Assembly (NCBI GenBank): GCA_964498075.1
Contig: CAZCGA010000246.1
Span: 1-5,909, forward strand
Source of the DNA: CAZCGA01 sp964498075
GTDB lineage: Bacteria; Desulfobacterota; Binatia; HRBIN30
Direction: 5' to 3'
DNA length: 5,909 nt
Shown: piece by piece, positions 5,555 to 5,909 of the stretch
How the letters are laid out: the number at the start of each line of letters is the position of its first letter
How positions within the stretch are numbered: the first letter of the stretch is position 1
The notes under the pieces: generated by a model
Seen by the model: only the letters and a program-made list of their open reading frames with translations
Database searches by the model: none
Told to the model about the DNA's origin: nothing
Program-made: the position numbers and the translations under genes

Positions 5555-5909
<355 letters not shown>

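Overview
The window looks like chromosomal sequence from an uncultured, high-GC bacterium, probably a metagenome assembly because a 10-base N block interrupts one gene. The 355 bases of 16S rRNA at the right end have the general look of Deltaproteobacteria sensu lato, NC10 or Binatota-type lineages. The multiplied winged-helix-like domain on the left fits that guess, but the assignment is low confidence without a database comparison. All supported genes are on the + strand.

Left block (1-1247): up to three tandem copies of one domain, whose signature is EGDYWTI-x-x-AGTTVRL at the front and an ERARS...KRI...HP-x-LG-x-HL...TG-x-x-C-x-Y segment at the back. The domain is usually seen at the C-terminus of large ATPase or cyclase-type signalling proteins. 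Copy A is only a C-terminal tail at the window edge. Copy B (131-640) has its first ~17 domain residues open in frame but without a start codon, and a one-base change in a T5 run would join it to an upstream GTG start. Copy C (834-1247) is a short stand-alone version without the coiled-coil insert. Between B and C lies a dense cluster of inverted and direct repeats (745-821) that looks like an operator region.

Middle block (1308-4039): one long exported surface or fibre gene, split only by the assembly gap at 2920-2929. It encodes a signal peptide, a DNRLRE/CBM96-like domain, three 40-residue phage-tail-like repeats, about eighteen 17-residue NTAVG-type repeats, and a C-terminal peptidase S74 intramolecular chaperone followed by a coiled coil. 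Repeat phase predicts that the true gap is 17 nt, or 17 plus multiples of 51 nt, not 10.

Right block (4108-5909): tyrS (tyrosyl-tRNA synthetase), whose start codon is immediately preceded by a perfect 8-bp hairpin in place of a Shine-Dalgarno sequence. A consensus-like sigma-70 promoter overlaps the tyrS stop codon. It is followed by a boxB/boxA-like rRNA leader and the 5' part of a 16S rRNA gene that runs off the window. The housekeeping block is ordinary in content. The accessory interest lies in the tandem winged-helix copies with their palindrome cluster and in the mosaic fibre protein.
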